A stretch of DNA of 53,805 nt. Source: CAZELM01 sp964512995 (GTDB lineage Bacteria; CSSED10-310). How positions within the stretch are numbered: position 1 is the stretch's first letter; each line of letters starts with the position of its first letter. The notes beneath the pieces are model-generated. The model worked only from the letters and a program-made list of their open reading frames with translations, was not told where the DNA came from and did not search any database. The stretch lies in the NCBI GenBank assembly GCA_964512995.1, contig CAZELM010000032.1, positions 1-53,805 on the forward strand, read 5' to 3'. Shown here in pieces: positions 26,304-35,742 of the stretch. Made by a program: the position numbers and the translations under genes.

Positions 26304-26999
26304 ATGAATAACAGACAGGAAAACAGATTACAGATGTATTACGCGACGCGGGACGTTTGTCGCAAACAGGAATCTTTAATCAATGAAATCTCATTATTCT
26401 CTACGGCCTACAACCAGTTTCTAGTAAAAATCAATGCGATTGAAGATGCCAGCCGTTTACAGATTAACCCGACAACTGGTTTGGCAGTGAAGAAGACTCA
26501 GGCAAAAACCGATATGGTGAACTCAGCCATTCGAATCAGGAATGCAATGCTCCTATTGGCAACCGATTTGAATGATGTGGTGTTAAAAGGTAAACTCACC
26601 GTCTCACGGTCCAGATTGTTGCGCAACCGTAGTACAATGGCATTCCAGATGTGTCGGATCATCCTTGATCTTGTTCAGGGGCATGCAGTTCAGATCGGAA
26701 ACTATATGATTTCGCCAGAGGATATTGAAACTTTCAGAACCCAGATCACCGATTACGAAAACCTGATGAATGCACCACGGGGTGCTCTGATTACACGGAA
26801 AAATATTACGCAACAAATCCAGACGCTATTCAAGGAAACAGATCTCATCCTTAAAGAAAAATTGGATCATATGGTTGATATGTTGCGTGATTCTCATCCG
26901 GATTTTTATTATGAATATTTCAGCGCTCGCATGATCATCGATGTCGGGCATCGGTATGAAAGAAAAAACGAAGATACCGTCCCTGTGGCGGTATCCTAG
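26304..26999 (+). CDS. Helical hypothetical protein
   Basis: A 231-residue, wholly helical soluble protein with no Cys cluster, signal peptide or membrane segment. The stretch TLFKETDLILKEKLDHMVDM followed by HPDFYYEYFSARMIIDVG recalls a family of uncharacterised proteins that I remember mainly from Bacteroidetes-type genomes; function unknown. The stop codon lies next to the inverted repeat GATACCG/CGGTATC (26973-26995), which may end or stabilise the transcript although no T-run follows. It has its own promoter. Confidence 0.7.
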   Translation: MNNRQENRLQMYYATRDVCRKQESLINEISLFSTAYNQFLVKINAIEDASRLQINPTTGLAVKKTQAKTDMVNSAIRIRNAMLLLATDLNDVVLKGKLTVSRSRLLRNRSTMAFQMCRIILDLVQGHAVQIGNYMISPEDIETFRTQITDYENLMNAPRGALITRKNITQQIQTLFKETDLILKEKLDHMVDMLRDSHPDFYYEYFSARMIIDVGHRYERKNEDTVPVAVS

Positions 27000-27343
27000 G
27001 GTAAAAACCAGGAAAGTCGTGAAGAAATGATCCGTTTATCAATGATTCATCCATGTAACACATAACAGCCCCCACGTAATGTGACCCGGACCCGAGGCGA
27101 TTATTTAAAAAAATGATGTGGAACATTCCACAGGTTGATTTTGCCTCATGATCGGATCCGGGGGAAATTCTTCCAATTTTTTAATCACGCACAGTTATAA
27201 AAATTCCGAAATTGATCACCCCTGATGAAGAAGTAGAAACAGGTTCTGACATGCCTTGCTGATTCTTAAGATTGATGATACACGAAACCGATGTCTGGAT
27301 CTGAGATGCGAACAAGGACAATGTAACAGGAGGAAGCCGTATC
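27000..27343. other. Intergenic region before BtpA-family gene
   Basis: About 340 bp with no ORF worth calling. No clear promoter, riboswitch or terminator was recognised. AGGAGG at 27328-27333 is the ribosome-binding site of the next gene. Confidence 0.4.
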
Positions 27344-28147
27344 GTGAGTTACACAGACTATCTTGCGAAAAATAAGGATCTCATTGCCATGATTCACCTG
27401 CCGGCTATGCCAGGAACTCCCCGGAATACGCAGACTCCTCGGCAGATCACCGAAAAAGCACTCCGGGAAGCGCAATTATATCAGTCGATGGGAATCCGCA
27501 CTGTCATGATTGAAAACATGCATGATATTCCATATATCAGGCATGCAGGACCAGAGATTGTTGGATTGATGGCGATTATTGGTGAGAAAATCAAATCATT
27601 GGGATTGTATTGTGGCATTCAGATTCTGGCTGGGTGTAACAAGGATGCCTTGGCTGTCGCTCATAGTGCTGATCTGGATTTTATTCGGGTAGAAGGATAT
27701 GTATTTGCTCACATTGGTGACGAAGGCGTTTTTGAATCCTGTGCCGGTGACTTGCTTCGTTACCGCAGATTCATTGGAGCTGATCATATTCTGGTCTTTA
27801 CCGACATAAAGAAAAAACACTCTTCGCATGCAATCACTGCCGATGTCAATATACTCGATACCGCAGAAGCCGCTCGATTTTTTTTGTCAGATGGTGTGAT
27901 CATCACGGGAAATTCCACCGGTATGGCTGTGGATTTTCAGGAACTGAGAATGCTTCAGAATTATTCCTTCCGCAAAATCATCGGCTCCGGAATCACCATT
28001 GAAAATCTCAATAGCTACATGCATCTGGCAGATCTCTATATTGTCGGTTCCGCTCTGAAAATAGATGGCAAATGGTTTAATGATCCGGATCCAGACCGGA
28101 TAAGCTCCTTGATTAATACATTTAAATATCTGATGAAATCCAGATGA
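27344..28147 (+). CDS. BtpA/SgcQ-family TIM-barrel protein
   Basis: A 267-residue TIM-barrel protein of the BtpA family. Visible family segments: MIHLPAMPGTP (residues 16-26), IRTVMIENMHDIPY, DFIRVEGYVFAHIGDEG, and the phosphate-site end DGVIITGNSTG plus IIGSGITIENL. In cyanobacteria BtpA supports photosystem I; elsewhere (SgcQ) relatives lie in sugar or nucleoside gene sets and the activity is unsettled. GTG start with AGGAGG ten bases upstream. No sugar kinase or transporter is adjacent, so the substrate is open. Confidence 0.88.
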   Translation: MSYTDYLAKNKDLIAMIHLPAMPGTPRNTQTPRQITEKALREAQLYQSMGIRTVMIENMHDIPYIRHAGPEIVGLMAIIGEKIKSLGLYCGIQILAGCNKDALAVAHSADLDFIRVEGYVFAHIGDEGVFESCAGDLLRYRRFIGADHILVFTDIKKKHSSHAITADVNILDTAEAARFFLSDGVIITGNSTGMAVDFQELRMLQNYSFRKIIGSGITIENLNSYMHLADLYIVGSALKIDGKWFNDPDPDRISSLINTFKYLMKSR

Positions 28148-28193
28148 CATTTTTCCAGATGAACAGCGTCAGAAAAAATCAATCAACACATGA

Positions 28194-28538
28194 TCATCCA
28201 TCGAGTTTCAACAAAGACAGATCGTCCAGAGATCCGGCGAATAGATCGATTTCGTCTCCGGAATTCCCTTTCCAGTATACATGCGATCCGCATTTCGGGC
28301 AGAAGTACCAGACACCATATTGATCGCACTTCGCATCTGAATACCCCCGATACATTCTCAATTCGCCATGTGTCAGGATGAATGCACTGGCTTTAATGGA
28401 CACAAAAGGGACTTTCAGAGTGCCCGATGCCTTCTGACAGCCGCGGCATTCACAATAACTGAATCGTTCAACAGTGCCATCAACTCTATAAATAATGTTT
28501 CCACAATGACATTGTCCACTGAAAGAAATACTCTCCAT
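28194..28538 (-). CDS. GFA/CENP-V-type zinc protein
   Basis: A 114-residue protein of the GFA family (glutathione-dependent formaldehyde-activating enzyme type). The family cysteines are visible: QCHCG at residues 9-13, YCECRGC, and FCPKCGS, which together bind two zinc ions. Many members have unknown small-molecule substrates rather than S-hydroxymethyl-glutathione. The start at 28538 is fixed by AAGGAGGTGTCA directly upstream; an ORF extension to 28601 is not needed. Confidence 0.9.
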   Translation of the reverse strand: MESISFSGQCHCGNIIYRVDGTVERFSYCECRGCQKASGTLKVPFVSIKASAFILTHGELRMYRGYSDAKCDQYGVWYFCPKCGSHVYWKGNSGDEIDLFAGSLDDLSLLKLDG

Positions 28539-28868
28539 TGACACCTCCTTGTTGTTTATTACAGAAATGACCAATGTGCGCCGGACAATGAAAGACACCA
28601 TATCAAGAAACTATCCCTTCTGGAATGGCATCTGAAAAAGAATTTATCAAGTGAAAAAGGAGGACTGTGCGAGGATTTCTGAAAGAGAGCATAAAGAAGG
28701 ATCCTGGAAAAAACTCCCTTTGCATTCAGAGGGTGTCGATTTAATTAACAATCAAGGGAATAGTGTCAATACCCTTTTTGGTGAGCGATCTTGAAAGCTG
28801 GACGGTTTCATGATACACAAATTGGGGTAACAGTCTGTTTAAGAATATGAGCCGGGTTGACAGATTCC
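28539..28868. other. Intergenic region between divergent genes
   Basis: About 330 bp between the leftward GFA-type gene and the rightward nucleotidyltransferase gene. It holds the leftward promoter candidate at 28742-28769. No clear rightward promoter and no ORF worth calling. Confidence 0.4.
28742..28769 (-). promoter_or_regulatory. Possible sigma-70 promoter for GFA-type gene
   Basis: On the minus strand a perfect -35 box TTGACA (28769-28764) is followed after 16 bases by TAATTA (28747-28742). It would give a long leader of about 200 bases before the gene starting at 28538. Confidence 0.35.
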
Positions 28869-29369
28869 ATGTATTATTATGAGATATTTACTACATTTTA
28901 TCTGGAGGAGTTGAAGTATCTGGTTGTTGGTGGTTTATGCGTTAATCTGCATGGAGTGCCTCGAGCGACATATGATATTGATATCATTATTTCGATGGAT
29001 AAACCAAATATTTTAAAACTCAATCGAATCATGAAAGAACTTGACTATTCTCCCCGGTTATCTGTAAACCCGGATGATCTGGCGGAACCGATGATTCGAT
29101 CCGAATGGATCCGTGAAAGAAATCTGATCGCATTCAGTTATGTCCATCGAGATAATCAATTTCAGATCCTGGATCTCATTTTAATCCATCCATTTGACTT
29201 TGACGATGTATACATGCGGCGTGTGGTCAAGAAGGGATCTATGATGGAAATCAATCTTCTGGCGATCAATGATTTAATAGCGATGAAGCAATTGAGCAAT
29301 CGAAAACAAGACTTGTGTGATATTGAAATGCTTTTACTCATTCAGGATTTTGGGGTTTTACCGGAGTAA
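28869..29369 (+). CDS. AbiEii-like nucleotidyltransferase
   Basis: A 166-residue nucleotidyltransferase-fold protein. Residues 19-48 read VVGGLCVNLHG ... RATYDIDIII, with the GG and DxD motif of the fold. Such small proteins occur in AbiEii/MenT-like toxin-antitoxin or defence pairs and as stand-alone enzymes. Start uncertain: ATG 28869 or TTG 28857, neither with a good ribosome-binding site. The next gene begins three bases after its stop, so the two form a pair. Confidence 0.7.
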   Translation: MYYYEIFTTFYLEELKYLVVGGLCVNLHGVPRATYDIDIIISMDKPNILKLNRIMKELDYSPRLSVNPDDLAEPMIRSEWIRERNLIAFSYVHRDNQFQILDLILIHPFDFDDVYMRRVVKKGSMMEINLLAINDLIAMKQLSNRKQDLCDIEMLLLIQDFGVLPE

Positions 29370-29371
29370 CG

Positions 29372-29584
29372 ATGGGATATGCATATTATATAGAGAAGGA
29401 AAAGCTGTTGGAGTATATGCAATTATCGATCGATGAAAAACTCCAGTGGCTGGAAGAATTGTTTCAATTCACTCATCAGGTTTTGACTAAGGAAGATTTG
29501 AAGATTCGAGATCGGTTCCGTATGGAAAACGCAACCGGTGATGTGAAACAGACCGGTTCATGCCGGGATACTCGTCGTAAATGA
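29372..29584 (+). CDS. Small helical partner of the nucleotidyltransferase
   Basis: A 70-residue helical protein with the segment LSIDEKLQWLEELFQFTHQV, which I recognise as a recurring neighbour of small nucleotidyltransferases (the s-EEKLxWLEE type). GGAG stands just before its ATG inside the end of the previous gene. Possible antitoxin or chaperone of that enzyme; inference from position only. Its stop overlaps the start of the methyltransferase gene (29581-29584). Confidence 0.6.
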   Translation: MGYAYYIEKEKLLEYMQLSIDEKLQWLEELFQFTHQVLTKEDLKIRDRFRMENATGDVKQTGSCRDTRRK

Positions 29585-30333
29585 ATGCTGATACCTTTCG
29601 TAGAATGGCTGTTCATGGCAGGGAATACTGGTGGTACAACGGCAAGGAGTCCATGATCAGCCAATTGACCCGAACACTCGAGATCCCGGTGAACGGCCGG
29701 GTGTTGGATCTGGGCTGTGGAACGGGAACCCTGTTTGAATTTCTGAAACAATGGGGGAGAGTGTTTGGTTTGGAGCTTTCTTCCGAAGCACTCCTTCTGG
29801 CACACTCCCGGAATTCCGTTCCGTTGGTTCAAGCGGCTGCGGATGCCGTCCCATTTAAATCTCACAGTTTCTCGGTCGTCGCTTTGTTTGACTGTCTGGA
29901 GCATCTGCCCGATGATCGATTGGCAATGAAGCAGGTGTTGGAACTGCTGAAACCCGATGGATATGTGCTGATAACTGTCCCAGCATTCAATGCGCTTCAT
30001 TCACGAAGAGATATCCAACTGGCGCATATTCGCCGCTACTCTCCGGCTCAGCTTCGATCTCTGATCGTGCAATCGGGTTTCCATATCGTTCAGATGACAT
30101 TCGGATATCTGTGCCTGGTGCTGCCATTGTTCATTCAATCATTAATCGATCGATTTCGATCAGTTCCCCGTCATTTCCCCAGTGACATAGTCAATCTCCG
30201 AAATCCTTGGAACAACCTGTTATCTCACTGGCTTGCATGGGAAGCTTGGTTTGCAGCACGCTGGCGGCTGCCGATCGGGACATCAATCTTCTGCATCGCA
30301 CAAGCATCCCAATTGGATTCGCCAAGTGAATAA
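29581..30333 (+). CDS. Class I SAM-dependent methyltransferase
   Basis: A 250-residue methyltransferase. AdoMet-binding motif I is VLDLGCGTGTLFEF (residues about 40-53), followed by acidic loop GLELS, motif II region AAADAVPF and post-motif ALFDCLEHLPD. A hydrophobic stretch near 180-200 (YLCLVLPLFIQSLI) suggests contact with membrane or lipid substrate. It sits between the nucleotidyltransferase pair and a membrane glycosyltransferase, overlapping both neighbours, so it probably acts on a polyprenyl- or lipid-linked glycan intermediate. Exact substrate unknown. Confidence 0.85.
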   Translation: MNADTFRRMAVHGREYWWYNGKESMISQLTRTLEIPVNGRVLDLGCGTGTLFEFLKQWGRVFGLELSSEALLLAHSRNSVPLVQAAADAVPFKSHSFSVVALFDCLEHLPDDRLAMKQVLELLKPDGYVLITVPAFNALHSRRDIQLAHIRRYSPAQLRSLIVQSGFHIVQMTFGYLCLVLPLFIQSLIDRFRSVPRHFPSDIVNLRNPWNNLLSHWLAWEAWFAARWRLPIGTSIFCIAQASQLDSPSE

Positions 30334-31714
30334 ACCCCTGATCATCGCAGTCGGGTTCCTCCTGATGACAATCTTGTTTCATGGTGTCATGCTCATCAAT
30401 CTGACGGCGCATTTTCAATGGGAATCCTGGGTGCCGCCCCGATGGCATCCGGTTAAAACAAATGCAGGAACTCCTGAACACTGGAAAAAAGGTTCAGGAA
30501 TATCCTGGTTATGGCGGGATACGAAAGCTGAATGGTTTGACGAACAACTTCAGGCCGAAAAGAAATCGAATCTTCGTGCAAAAAGGCTGTTGAAATTACC
30601 GGATCGGCAAACGGATAACTTCGGTCTGGATTTCTGGATTCGGGATGCAACCCGAACGGATCCGGGGGGTGATTTTTTTCAATTGTATCAGTCTGGCTGG
30701 GATGCCCGTCATGGCTTCAGTATCTATGAAACCGATGATTCCCGTATGCGATCCCATACTTTTCCGAATGTGTATGACAATATTCCATTTCATCCTCCCA
30801 ACCGGTATCCTCCAGGATTTGTGTATACCATCGGGATTCTGCTCAGCATGACCACACCGTGGCAGGCGTATCTGGCATGGGTGATTATCCATGAATCCGT
30901 GCTGCTCTTCTGTATTCTGTTGAGTATGCGATGTGCAGCGGGAGACAGAATCCGGATGATGATCGCAACCGGGATGTGGCTGGGTTTTTTCCCGTGGTAT
31001 CTGGAGCTTTACATGGGGCAGACGACATTCCTTATTATGGCCGCCACATTCATGCTCGGTCTGCATCTGAAACAGGAATTTTCCGGAATCGCTTCAGGTT
31101 TCTGGTTCGCACTCTCTTTGATAACCAAGCCGCTCACCTTGTTGTATACGCCATTACTGCTGAGAGAGAAGAAATTTGGGATACTGCTGTCCGGAATAGG
31201 AGTGGCGATCGCGTCATCATTACCCTACTTCATCAATCGGCCGGAAGATGGCAAATTGTTTATCCATTGGGCATCCGGTCAGGAGATGATCAGCAGTCTC
31301 GGAAACTATTGCTTTCAGAATCTGATGTATCATTTTCATTTTTCTGGTTTGTGGATCAAGATCATCATGGCTTTCTGGATCGGAACTGGTTTGATCGTGA
31401 CATGTTATTCGAAAAAGCTGCATCCGATACACATCCTCAGTCTATGGGTATGTATTTATTTTATGACATATACCCATGTCTGGCAACATCATCTGGTATT
31501 GCTGCTTCCAGCCGTCATTCTTCCGTATCTGATATCCGGCCGGATTGTCTACTTAATCCCATGGTGTCTTGCGACACTGCCATCACTGTTCTATTGGTTT
31601 GAAGGGAACTGGAACTGGATTCGGGATGTGCTATATTTGTCGGGTGGCGTCGCTCCTATTATCGTACTGATGGCGGTCATTCTGATGGATCGCCAGTCTG
31701 TGAAAAGGGTATAA
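30326..31714 (+). CDS. GT87-like (DUF2029) membrane glycosyltransferase
   Basis: A 462-residue polytopic membrane protein. One N-terminal transmembrane helix (LIIAVGFLLMTILFHGV) is followed by a large extracytoplasmic loop with the family-type acidic region DPGGDFFQLYQSGWDA, then NRYPPGFVYTIGILLS and about nine more helices. This matches GT-C enzymes of family GT87, which use polyprenyl-phosphate sugars. GTG 30326 overlaps the end of the methyltransferase by eight bases, so they are coupled. A longer frame from 30233 would run through that gene and is rejected. Confidence 0.75.
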   Translation: MNKPLIIAVGFLLMTILFHGVMLINLTAHFQWESWVPPRWHPVKTNAGTPEHWKKGSGISWLWRDTKAEWFDEQLQAEKKSNLRAKRLLKLPDRQTDNFGLDFWIRDATRTDPGGDFFQLYQSGWDARHGFSIYETDDSRMRSHTFPNVYDNIPFHPPNRYPPGFVYTIGILLSMTTPWQAYLAWVIIHESVLLFCILLSMRCAAGDRIRMMIATGMWLGFFPWYLELYMGQTTFLIMAATFMLGLHLKQEFSGIASGFWFALSLITKPLTLLYTPLLLREKKFGILLSGIGVAIASSLPYFINRPEDGKLFIHWASGQEMISSLGNYCFQNLMYHFHFSGLWIKIIMAFWIGTGLIVTCYSKKLHPIHILSLWVCIYFMTYTHVWQHHLVLLLPAVILPYLISGRIVYLIPWCLATLPSLFYWFEGNWNWIRDVLYLSGGVAPIIVLMAVILMDRQSVKRV

Positions 31715-31801
31715 AGATTGTTCCATGTTGATATTTTCCGGTGTTCGTCGGGAGGAATTGATAGTGAGATGCAGAAGTAATCGTTATAGGAGGGAATTAT
31801 A

Positions 31802-32740
31802 ATGCCGAAGCGGCGATTGATCAGTTTTGACTGGGCGATGAAGCGGGTGCTGCGGAGCAAAGCCAATTTCGATATTCTGGAAGGGTTTCTGAGTGAACTT
31901 CTGCGGGACGATATCCGGATCCTCGAAGTATTGGAGAGTGAAAGCAACAAGGATCGGGATCAATCCAAGCTTGTACGGCTCGATCTGAAAGTACGGAACG
32001 CAAAAAATGAGATCGTGATCATCGAGGTGCAATACGAACAGGAGTGGGATTATTTACAGCGGATAATGTATGGGGCATCCCGAACATTGATCGAGCATCT
32101 GGATAAAGGGGAGCCGTATTCGAATCTGGTGAAAGTGATATCCGTGAACATCCTGTATTTTGATTTGGGGCAAGGGGAAGACTATGTGTATCATGGTACG
32201 ACTCGATTTCTGGGGATGCACCGGGGAGATGAGCTTCAATTGACGTCGCGGCAGCAGGATTTGTTTATGAAGTCAGATGTTCCATCCCTGTATCCGGAGT
32301 ATTATTTATTGAAGATCAACCAGTTCAATGACATTGCGAAGGATCCGCTGGATGAGTGGATCTATTTTCTGAAGAATCAGGAGATCAAGGCGGAGTTTCA
32401 GGCGCGGGGATTGAAACGAGCGAAAGAGGAATTGGACATTCTGCAACTTCCGGAAGCGGAACGGGCGGCGTATGAGCGCTATGAAGATGATCTTCATTAT
32501 CAGGCGAGTATGGTGCTGTCATCGTATGGAACCGGAAAGATGGACGGCCGCAAAGAAGGTCTGATAGAAGGTCGGGAGGAGGGCCGCAAAGAAGGTCTGA
32601 TAGAAGGTCGTGAAGACGGGATGAAAGCGGCCCGGATATCGATTGCTCGAAATCTTCTGAATATTCTGGATTTGGAAACGATCTCCGAGAAAACGGGGTT
32701 GCGTATCGAAGAACTGAAAAAGCTCAAAGATCACGATTGA
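31802..32740 (+). CDS. Rpn-family recombination-promoting nuclease
   Basis: A 312-residue protein of the PD-(D/E)xK transposase-like family (PF12784 type). Active-site residues are Asp61 (RLDLKV) and Glu75-x-Gln77 (IIEVQ). Rpn proteins are nucleases that raise recombination and often carry charged, Gly-punctuated tails. Here the tail has GRKEGLIEGREE twice, encoded by a 36-bp tandem repeat, followed by a helix (ISEKTGLRIEELKKL). AGGAGGG precedes ATG 31802. No terminal repeats or transposition partner are visible. Confidence 0.88.
   Translation: MPKRRLISFDWAMKRVLRSKANFDILEGFLSELLRDDIRILEVLESESNKDRDQSKLVRLDLKVRNAKNEIVIIEVQYEQEWDYLQRIMYGASRTLIEHLDKGEPYSNLVKVISVNILYFDLGQGEDYVYHGTTRFLGMHRGDELQLTSRQQDLFMKSDVPSLYPEYYLLKINQFNDIAKDPLDEWIYFLKNQEIKAEFQARGLKRAKEELDILQLPEAERAAYERYEDDLHYQASMVLSSYGTGKMDGRKEGLIEGREEGRKEGLIEGREDGMKAARISIARNLLNILDLETISEKTGLRIEELKKLKDHD
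32546..32617 (+). repeat. 36-bp tandem repeat, two units, inside rpn gene
   Basis: Units 32546-32581 and 32582-32617 share their first 29 bases exactly, then diverge. They encode the two GRKEGLIEGREE/D blocks of the Rpn tail. The length keeps frame, so copy number may vary without breaking the gene. Confidence 0.92.
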
Positions 32741-32813
32741 CAGGGATTGCTTGGAATCCCAAACGAAGAGCCATGCAGGCTACTGGAATCAAACTTTGGA
32801 AAGGAATCATCGT

Positions 32814-34241
32814 GTGCGAAAAAAAGTATTGCTGTTAAACCCTCCAGGCAGCCAGATTTATGTCCGGGATTACTATTGTTCAAAAGTTTCAAAAGCCCAT
32901 TACCTGTATCATCCGGTGGATTTGCTGATGTTGTCTGGGACGGTGAGTCAGCAATACGATATCCGTGTGATCGATGGAATGATTGATGGATGGACAGCGG
33001 ACACCATCGCGGAAGCCTCTCGATTTTTTGATCCCGATGCTGTCATTTTTTTAACAGGAGTAGTCTCATACCTGGAAGACTTTCGGTTCATTCAGCATTT
33101 GAAAAATGAATTTCAGTTTGCTGCCATTGCATCCGGGGAGCTTTTTCTCGATGAACCAGCGGCTCGTCTGGCTCAGTTTGATGGAGTAGATGGCGCCGTT
33201 CTGGATTTCACTTCGCAGGATATCCTGTCACTTCTGGCGCGACTGAAAACGGATCGGATGTTTGAAGGCGGAGATCCCATTCCGAATATCGTATATCGCT
33301 CCGGTGATGATATCATCAGCGGTCCTGTCACTCGCGGAAAAGGTGAAGAGTTTGACATACCAATCCCATGCCATGAATTGTTCCCCAATCATCATTACCG
33401 GTACCCTTTTGTTCGACGGTTTCCGTTTGCGACGGTTCTGACAGATTTTGGTTGCCCCTACCACTGCCAATTCTGCGCAATCAGCAAACTCGGATTTAAA
33501 AAGCGGCGGATAGAGAACGTTCTCGATGAACTGGATGTGATCAGGCACATGGGCTTCAAGGACATTTATTTTGACGATCAGACATTTGGAGCTGATCGTC
33601 ATCGAACCGAACTGCTATTAGAGGAGATGATCAACCGCAAATACGGATTGGGGTTTATCTGTTTCACTCGAGCGGATGTGGTTGATCGGGAGTATATGCG
33701 GTTGATGCGGGAAGCAGGATGTCACACACTGGTGTTTGGCGTTGAATCGAAGGTCGATTCGGCTCTGGCTCAGGTTGGCAAGGGATTGACGATCGAGCGG
33801 ATCGAAGAGGCGGTCTCGTGGTGTCGAGCGCTTGGTATTCGGTCTGTAGGAACTTTCATCATCGGACTCCCAGGGATGAACCCGGATGAAGCGGGAACAA
33901 TCGGGGAGTTTGCGATTCGACTCGGGTTGGAGTTTGCGTCGTTCAATGTGCCCGTTCCCCGGCCGGGAACCGATCTCAGGAAACTGGCGATCCGGCAGGG
34001 ATGGATCGAGGAGCCACTCCAGCAGATGGATCAATCCGGATCTTATGCAGTCATGGGTAATGAAAACATGACTGCCGATGAAATTCTATACTATCGGAAC
34101 CAGGCGTCCCGAACGTTTTATCTCCGTCCTGGATACTTGATACATCGGTTGCTGAGTATCCGGACATTCCATGAACTCAAGTCACATTTCCGGGAGATGA
34201 AGAATCTGATTCACCCGAAGCGGTTTGTTCGTCATCACTGA
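32814..34241 (+). CDS. B12-binding-type radical SAM protein
   Basis: A 475-residue protein. The N-terminal 190 residues form a Rossmann-like cobalamin-binding-type domain (KKVLLLNPPGSQIYV start). The radical SAM motif is CPYHCQFC (Cys214, Cys218, Cys221), followed by a TIM-barrel core (IYFDDQTFGADRH, GVESKVDSAL, GTFIIGLPGMNPDEAG). Members perform methylations, cyclisations or tailoring of hopanoids, lipids and cofactors; substrate unknown. GTG 32814 has AAGGAA eight bases upstream; an earlier TTG at 32751 is less likely. Its 3' end overlaps the convergent membrane-protein gene by 65 bp. Confidence 0.9.
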   Translation: MRKKVLLLNPPGSQIYVRDYYCSKVSKAHYLYHPVDLLMLSGTVSQQYDIRVIDGMIDGWTADTIAEASRFFDPDAVIFLTGVVSYLEDFRFIQHLKNEFQFAAIASGELFLDEPAARLAQFDGVDGAVLDFTSQDILSLLARLKTDRMFEGGDPIPNIVYRSGDDIISGPVTRGKGEEFDIPIPCHELFPNHHYRYPFVRRFPFATVLTDFGCPYHCQFCAISKLGFKKRRIENVLDELDVIRHMGFKDIYFDDQTFGADRHRTELLLEEMINRKYGLGFICFTRADVVDREYMRLMREAGCHTLVFGVESKVDSALAQVGKGLTIERIEEAVSWCRALGIRSVGTFIIGLPGMNPDEAGTIGEFAIRLGLEFASFNVPVPRPGTDLRKLAIRQGWIEEPLQQMDQSGSYAVMGNENMTADEILYYRNQASRTFYLRPGYLIHRLLSIRTFHELKSHFREMKNLIHPKRFVRHH

Positions 34242-35628
34242 TGCTGCAGATGATCAGCGGCGCAATCATCGAGATCAGAACGATATAATTATCATGAAAA
34301 AACCGGGAGAGGAAGGGGATTACATAGAGTGTTAAAACGATACTTGTGAACAATCTTTGACGCGAATTATTCCGTAGTTGATACTTGAGAAGCCAGATGA
34401 TCAAAGGAATGCCAGCCAGTGCCATCAGGATAGTGAACGGAAAGTAGGCATGCCGGGAGGACACCAATCCCCAATACAACAGAATATTCGATATGCCGAA
34501 TCCGGGTGTACCTCCCAAAGGATATGGATTTTCAGACGTTCCTGCATTGAAAGCAAAGATATCATCGTAATAACTGCTCCCATCCCAAACGATAAACGGC
34601 AGATTGAACGCGAGTAAAACAATCAAGGCAGCAATGATGAGCTTTAATGGCTCCCTGGAGAAAATATTCGGGTAATATCTGATGATATAGACCGCCACAA
34701 ATGGAGAGGTAAACCAAAGTAACTGTTTGTAGCTGCATCCGATCCCGAACATGATCCCCGCTGCAATGGGCCATTTTCGCTCCAGAAAAAAGATGGTGCT
34801 GATCAGACATAAAAAAATCACAATATCATTACGACCCCAATTGACAAAATAGGCAGTGGATGGATTCAGGCCGATCAACGCCATCAATAAAAGTCGTTTC
34901 TCATTTTTTGCAAAGTACCGAACCGTCAGCATCATGAGCAGAAAGCACAGAATGTAGAAAAAATGCTGATCATATATCCCGAAATAATCCTCCGCCAGAA
35001 TATAAAACGGGTAGGGGAGAAGGAACGATGCCGGTAGATAGGGATTGTGATAGAGGGGTTCTTTGATGGAGCTTTGTTCGGCATACGCACGCATCAGCGG
35101 GGAGGTGTAATCATCGGTATAGGGATTGTGGCCGTTCCTGAGCATGGACATGGCTTCTTCCGTCTGCAGGATCCCGCCATCGTGACTGAATAACTGACGG
35201 CTGACGGTCGTTCGGAGAAGCATGGTCCAGAAAGTGGGGATCACGACAATGATCAGCATCAGTATCCACAGGATCAACTCCCGGGAAATCAGAAATCGTC
35301 TGGGGTTGTGTTGTGCGGCAACATCCAGGAAAAGAAAGACGAGGATGCCAAGAGCGCAAATCGTCGCAGCCATTCGAACGACCGGATTATCGACCAGATC
35401 GGTGGAGGGGTATAAAAGAAGGATGTTCGCCCATTCCGGAAGATCGGCATGATAGGGATTGGTCGTCTCAAAATACAATCCAGGCAACTGGTTGCTCAAC
35501 GGAATGAACACGAGCAGCAGGATAATACCTGTGATCGAGAGCGGGGAATTGCGACGATTCGAAGGTGCAGATTCGAGAGGTGATTGAAGCAACTGATCAT
35601 TGGAGGAAAAGCGGTTTGAGTCCCTCAT
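34177..35628 (-). CDS. Polytopic GT-C-type membrane glycosyltransferase-like protein
   Basis: A 483-residue integral membrane protein with about eleven predicted helices. After the third helix lies an acidic loop with HDGGILQTEEAMSMLRNGHNPY, close in plan to the catalytic loop of GT87/GT39-like enzymes (acidic residue, then G-NPY), followed by YHNPYLPASFLLPYPF. It probably moves a sugar from a polyprenyl carrier on the outer face of the membrane. The C-terminal Ser/Asp-rich tail is encoded in the 65 bp shared antisense with the radical SAM gene. Confidence 0.7.
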   Translation of the reverse strand: MRDSNRFSSNDQLLQSPLESAPSNRRNSPLSITGIILLLVFIPLSNQLPGLYFETTNPYHADLPEWANILLLYPSTDLVDNPVVRMAATICALGILVFLFLDVAAQHNPRRFLISRELILWILMLIIVVIPTFWTMLLRTTVSRQLFSHDGGILQTEEAMSMLRNGHNPYTDDYTSPLMRAYAEQSSIKEPLYHNPYLPASFLLPYPFYILAEDYFGIYDQHFFYILCFLLMMLTVRYFAKNEKRLLLMALIGLNPSTAYFVNWGRNDIVIFLCLISTIFFLERKWPIAAGIMFGIGCSYKQLLWFTSPFVAVYIIRYYPNIFSREPLKLIIAALIVLLAFNLPFIVWDGSSYYDDIFAFNAGTSENPYPLGGTPGFGISNILLYWGLVSSRHAYFPFTILMALAGIPLIIWLLKYQLRNNSRQRLFTSIVLTLYVIPFLSRFFHDNYIVLISMIAPLIICSISDDEQTASGESDSSSPGNVT

Positions 35629-35742
35629 ATCATTGATCTCCTCTCAGTATCTTCTCCCGACTGGGAATGCCATCGGAAAGAAGAAGTCACAGTCTGTTTC
35701 TGACCTTTTCTGGATGTATCAGCCGTTAACCCCCATGTATGA

